Shown: piece by piece, positions 5,782-8,377 of the stretch | How the letters are laid out: each line of letters starts with the position of its first letter | Numbering within the stretch: position 1 is the stretch's first letter | Assembly (NCBI GenBank): GCA_013140465.1 | Contig: JABFST010000264.1 | Coordinates: 1 to 8,377 of the forward strand | Source: Methylococcaceae bacterium | GTDB lineage: Bacteria; Pseudomonadota; Gammaproteobacteria; Methylococcales; Methylomonadaceae | Direction of reading: 5' to 3' | DNA length: 8,377 nucleotides | The notes under the pieces: generated by a model | What the model was told of the DNA's origin: nothing | Seen by the model: the letters and a program-made list of their open reading frames with translations, nothing else | Databases searched by the model: none | Translations under genes and position numbers: made by a program

Positions 5782-6243
5782 CTATTTGACAGTGACTAAG
5801 CACGAACCCGCCATGTTCAGGCTGTTTTCTGCATTGAGGACACCTGCGGTAGCAAGTGCCAATGTCCCTTTCATACTGGCGGGAATTTTTTTAATCACCG
5901 TTAAATTTTCTAGTGTTTGGCTACCCTTGATAACGCGTGTATAGGAGCCATCTTCTGGATACTCCGGATCATAGGGGATTTGTGTACACGTCGCATGGGG
6001 TATTATTGCATTTAACGGGGTGACAAAAGGCCCTTGGAGCCCCAAGGCACTTCCTGAGTTGCCAACCAAGCTAAGCACCGAGTTTTTTACCACGAAATCT
6101 TCATGGCAATCGTCATTGGTAAATTCAGCTGTGATGGACAATGATTGCCCAACCTTAACCACGGTTGGACAAGTAACCCCCGCATAGGCATTTGCAACAC
6201 TTGCGCAAAAAACTGAGATGATGATTCGTTTTGTGTAATTCAC
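5782..6243 (-). CDS. Small secreted protein of unknown function
   Basis: A 153-residue protein with a Sec signal peptide (KRIIISVFCASVANAYA, cleavage near residue 21) and no lipobox, so it is probably periplasmic or secreted. The mature part has four cysteines (25, 46, 86, 148), enough for two disulfides, and many alternating Val/Ser/Thr/Leu stretches that suggest a beta-sandwich. No family is recognised. The start is GTG at 6243: an in-frame TAG lies two codons upstream (6247-6249) and GGGGA (6251-6255) sits seven bases before it. It is the first gene of a tight pair with the lipoprotein at 4956-5771, which begins 10 bases after its stop. A seven-codon leader ORF and a dyad lie directly upstream. 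Confidence 0.72.
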   Translation of the reverse strand: MNYTKRIIISVFCASVANAYAGVTCPTVVKVGQSLSITAEFTNDDCHEDFVVKNSVLSLVGNSGSALGLQGPFVTPLNAIIPHATCTQIPYDPEYPEDGSYTRVIKGSQTLENLTVIKKIPASMKGTLALATAGVLNAENSLNMAGSCLVTVK

Positions 6244-6246
6244 AGT

Positions 6247-6270
6247 CTATTCCCCAGAAAAAAATATCAT
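6247..6270 (-). CDS. Seven-codon leader ORF upstream of the secreted-protein gene
   Basis: ATG at 6268-6270 encodes MIFFSGE and stops at TAG (6247-6249), three bases before the GTG start of the downstream gene and in the same frame. It has a near-ideal ribosome-binding site, AGAGGA (6276-6281), five bases upstream. The ribosome-binding site of the downstream GTG lies inside this ORF. It may be a leader peptide that couples translation, or an original start cut off by a nonsense codon. It could also be chance, since the ORF is very short. Confidence 0.35.
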   Translation of the reverse strand: MIFFSGE

Positions 6271-6273
6271 GGC

Positions 6274-6295
6274 TGTCCTCTGGTTTATAAGGACA
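6274..6295 (-). promoter_or_regulatory. Dyad/RNA hairpin overlapping the leader ORF ribosome-binding site
   Basis: TGTCCT (6274-6279) and AGGACA (6290-6295) form a perfect six-pair inverted repeat around 10 bases. In the minus-strand transcript the second arm contains the AGGA of the leader ORF's ribosome-binding site, so folding would hide it. It lies downstream of the predicted promoter and so within the leader. It could instead be a DNA operator. Confidence 0.35.
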
Positions 6296-6312
6296 CTTAA
6301 GGTACATGGATT

Positions 6313-6342
6313 ACTATACTCCGACCTATGCGTAAAAACCAA
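6313..6342 (-). promoter_or_regulatory. Predicted promoter for the exported-protein pair
   Basis: On the minus strand, TTGGTT (6337-6342) is followed after 18 bases by TATAGT (6313-6318, 5 of 6 to the -10). Transcription would begin near 6306 and leave a leader of about 60 bases holding the dyad and the mini-ORF. No clear terminator separates it from the end of xfp, so read-through from xfp is possible as well. Confidence 0.4.
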
Positions 6343-6410
6343 TGAAAATGAAGCTTAAACCCGTGGGGTATCCGCCCTCAAGTTACGCACACCCTCGCTT
6401 GAATGCCATA

Positions 6411-8377
6411 TCAATAAGGCCATTGCCACTGCTCATCTTCCGGCCTGTCTACGCCATGTTCGTAAGCGTAGTTACGGCACTCGATCTGGCGGTCGCGCAG
6501 TTTTTGCTTAACGTGCGCACCGAGTACGCGCAATGCAGGAATGCGGTCTATCGCATCGATAGCCAAACTAAAGCGGTCGGTTTCGTTTTGGATAGCCAAT
6601 TCTAAAGGCGTGTTGATGCTGCCTTTTTCTTTGTAGCCGCGCACATGCAAGTTGGCGTGGTTGTGGCGACGGTAGGCCAAACGGTGGATCAGCCACGGGT
6701 AGCCATGAAAGTTAAAAATAATCGGCTTATCCAAGGTAAACAGACTGTCAAAATCACGGTCAGACAGCCCGTGCGGATGCTCGCTGCTAGGCACTAATTT
6801 GTACAAATCCACGACATTAATAAAACGGATTTTCAGCTGCGGGAAATGTTCGCGCAGCAACACGGTTGCCGCCAAGGCTTCTTTGGTGGGAATATCACCC
6901 GCACTTGCCATCACCAAATCGGGTTCAAAACCGTCATCGTTACTCGCCCACTCCCATATCCCGATGCCTTTGGTGCAATGTTTGATCGCGGCATCTTTAT
7001 CCAAATACTGCAAATGCTTTTGTTTGTCGCACACAATCACATTGATGTAATTGGTGCTTTTTAAACAATGGTCGGCGACCGACAATAGGCAATTGACATC
7101 CGGCGGCAAATAAATGCGCGTCACCGATGGGCTTTTATTGACCACCAAATCGATAAAGCCCGGGTCTTGATGGGTAAAACCATTATGGTCTTGCCGCCAA
7201 ACCGTGGAGGTAATCAACAAATTTAAGGATGACACAGGCGCACGCCAAGGCACGGCTTTCGCCATCGCCAGCCATTTGGCGTGCTGGTTGAACATGGAAT
7301 CAATCACATGCACAAAGGCTTCGTAAGTTGAAAAAAAGCCGTGCCGTCCGGTGAGCAAATAACCTTCCAACCAGCCTTCCAAAGTATGTTCAGACAGCAT
7401 TTCCATCACCCGTCCGTCTGGCGACAATTCCCCGCCATCGGCATCTTCGGGCAAATACTCGGCCAACCAGGTTTTTTTGCTGACCGCATAAATGTCATCC
7501 AGTTTGTTTGAGCTGTTTTCATCTGGCCCAAACACCCGAAAATTGTGCATGTTATCGCGCATGACATCGCGCAAAAATTGCCCTAAAGGCCGGGTGTTTT
7601 CGGCACTCAGTTTGCCGGGATGCGCCACCGCCAAGGCATAATCATGAAAATCAGGCATCCGCAACGCTTTACGCAATAAGCCACCATTGGCATGGGGATT
7701 GGCACTCATCCGCTTCAGCCCTTTAGGAGCCAGGGCTTTGAGTTCGGGAATTAAGCGGCCTTGGTCATCAAACAAGGTTTCGGGCTGATAACTGCGTAAC
7801 CAAGCTTCCAACAACGCCAAATGCGCCGGGTTTTCTTTCACATGCGCCAACGGCACTTGATGCGAACGCCAAAATCCTTCCACTTTATGCCCATCGACTT
7901 CTTTAGGCCCCGTCCAACCTTTAGGGCTGCGCAACACGATCATCGGCCACTGCGGGCGACTAGCAATGCCAGTGCGCCGTGCCTGTTCCTGAATGCTGCG
8001 GATAGCCAATACGCAGGTTTCCATAACCGCCGCCATTTGCTGGTGCATAGTTTCAGGGTCGCTGCCTTCAACAAAATACGGTTGGTAGCCGTAGCCTTGG
8101 AACAGGCGTTCCAATTCGTCATGGGGAATACGCGACAATAAGGTCGGGTTGTTAATTTTGTAGCCGTTTAAGTGCAAGATAGGCAACACCGCGCCATCGT
8201 GGATAGGGTTTAAAAATTTATTGGAATGCCACGAGGTTGCCAAAGGCCCGGTTTCCGCCTCACCGTCACCGACCACGACCGCGACCAATAAGTTGGGGTT
8301 GTCATACGCCGCGCCATAAGCATGGGAAACGCTATAGCCCAATTCACCGCCTTCATGGAGGGAGCCGGGCGTTTCCG
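6411..8377 (-). CDS. xfp: Xylulose-5-phosphate/fructose-6-phosphate phosphoketolase, N-terminus outside window
   Basis: A thiamine-diphosphate enzyme that splits xylulose-5-P (or fructose-6-P) with phosphate into acetyl-P plus glyceraldehyde-3-P (or erythrose-4-P). The frame is open to the right edge, leaving 654 complete residues; the family is about 790-830, so some 150 N-terminal residues are missing. The fragment opens with [14 protein letters not shown] (2-15), a phosphoketolase signature. It continues with [21 protein letters not shown] (36-56; cofactor and metal site), [47 protein letters not shown] (its first Glu, fragment 329, matches the catalytic Glu of transketolase-type enzymes), STYEAF and [11 protein letters not shown] (about 396-406, conserved histidines). 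The C-terminus is complete and ends at TGA (6411-6413). The apparent TTG start near 8342 is only an internal Leu. It converges with ackA, which uses its product. No frameshift is seen. Confidence 0.97.
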   Translation of the reverse strand, partial: ETPGSLHEGGELGYSVSHAYGAAYDNPNLLVAVVVGDGEAETGPLATSWHSNKFLNPIHDGAVLPILHLNGYKINNPTLLSRIPHDELERLFQGYGYQPYFVEGSDPETMHQQMAAVMETCVLAIRSIQEQARRTGIASRPQWPMIVLRSPKGWTGPKEVDGHKVEGFWRSHQVPLAHVKENPAHLALLEAWLRSYQPETLFDDQGRLIPELKALAPKGLKRMSANPHANGGLLRKALRMPDFHDYALAVAHPGKLSAENTRPLGQFLRDVMRDNMHNFRVFGPDENSSNKLDDIYAVSKKTWLAEYLPEDADGGELSPDGRVMEMLSEHTLEGWLEGYLLTGRHGFFSTYEAFVHVIDSMFNQHAKWLAMAKAVPWRAPVSSLNLLITSTVWRQDHNGFTHQDPGFIDLVVNKSPSVTRIYLPPDVNCLLSVADHCLKSTNYINVIVCDKQKHLQYLDKDAAIKHCTKGIGIWEWASNDDGFEPDLVMASAGDIPTKEALAATVLLREHFPQLKIRFINVVDLYKLVPSSEHPHGLSDRDFDSLFTLDKPIIFNFHGYPWLIHRLAYRRHNHANLHVRGYKEKGSINTPLELAIQNETDRFSLAIDAIDRIPALRVLGAHVKQKLRDRQIECRNYAYEHGVDRPEDEQWQWPY

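Noticed and set aside
6342..6605. Plus-strand 87-codon ORF near the xfp 3' end
   Set aside because: Most of it is antisense to the conserved C-terminus of phosphoketolase, and it has no ribosome-binding site.
6411..8342. Treating xfp as a complete 643-residue protein starting at TTG 8342
   Set aside because: The frame stays open to the edge and the upstream residues ([10 protein letters not shown]) are part of a conserved phosphoketolase motif, so the gene continues outside the window.

Overview
The window looks like chromosome of a gammaproteobacterial (type I, Methylococcales-like) methanotroph. The basis is an MxaJ/XoxJ-type periplasmic binding protein, which accompanies PQQ methanol dehydrogenases, close to a phosphoketolase and an acetate kinase, a pair known in RuMP-cycle methanotrophs. 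GC content is moderate. No RNA gene, insertion sequence, CRISPR array or integrase is visible. The genus cannot be fixed from the sequence alone.

Left third, minus strand. An Uma2-family PD-(D/E)XK protein (1963-2550), a TauE/SafE-family membrane permease (1158-1886) and a DUF1080-like lipoprotein (455-1123) follow one another in one direction, with gaps of 76 and 34 bases. A gene-free stretch (141-454) comes next. It holds a perfect palindromic element, a plausible minus-strand promoter and a nested stem-loop. The stem-loop sits directly before the start of a second lipoprotein, whose gene runs off the left edge (1-137).

Middle, plus strand. A divergent intergenic region with a dyad over an extended -10 precedes the MxaJ/XoxJ-like gene (2781-3635). 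Acetate kinase ackA (3734-4918) follows after a 98-base gap containing a strong stem-loop and two mutually exclusive small hairpins. ackA has no visible Shine-Dalgarno sequence.

Right half, minus strand. Phosphoketolase xfp runs in from the right edge (6411-8377, N-terminus missing). A pair of exported proteins of unknown function (5782-6243 and 4956-5771) lies between xfp and ackA, which converge. The pair has its own predicted promoter, a tiny leader ORF with a good ribosome-binding site, and an RNA hairpin that could mask that site.

Functionally, Xfp splits xylulose-5-P or fructose-6-P with phosphate to give acetyl-P, and AckA converts acetyl-P plus ADP to acetate plus ATP. Together they form a carbon-saving, ATP-yielding bypass from sugar phosphates to C2 units. 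The MxaJ-like gene upstream of ackA is an orphan, because no methanol dehydrogenase or cytochrome is adjacent. The most interesting undescribed material is the exported pair with its leader, and the nested leader structure at 147-210. Both are structural predictions read by eye.
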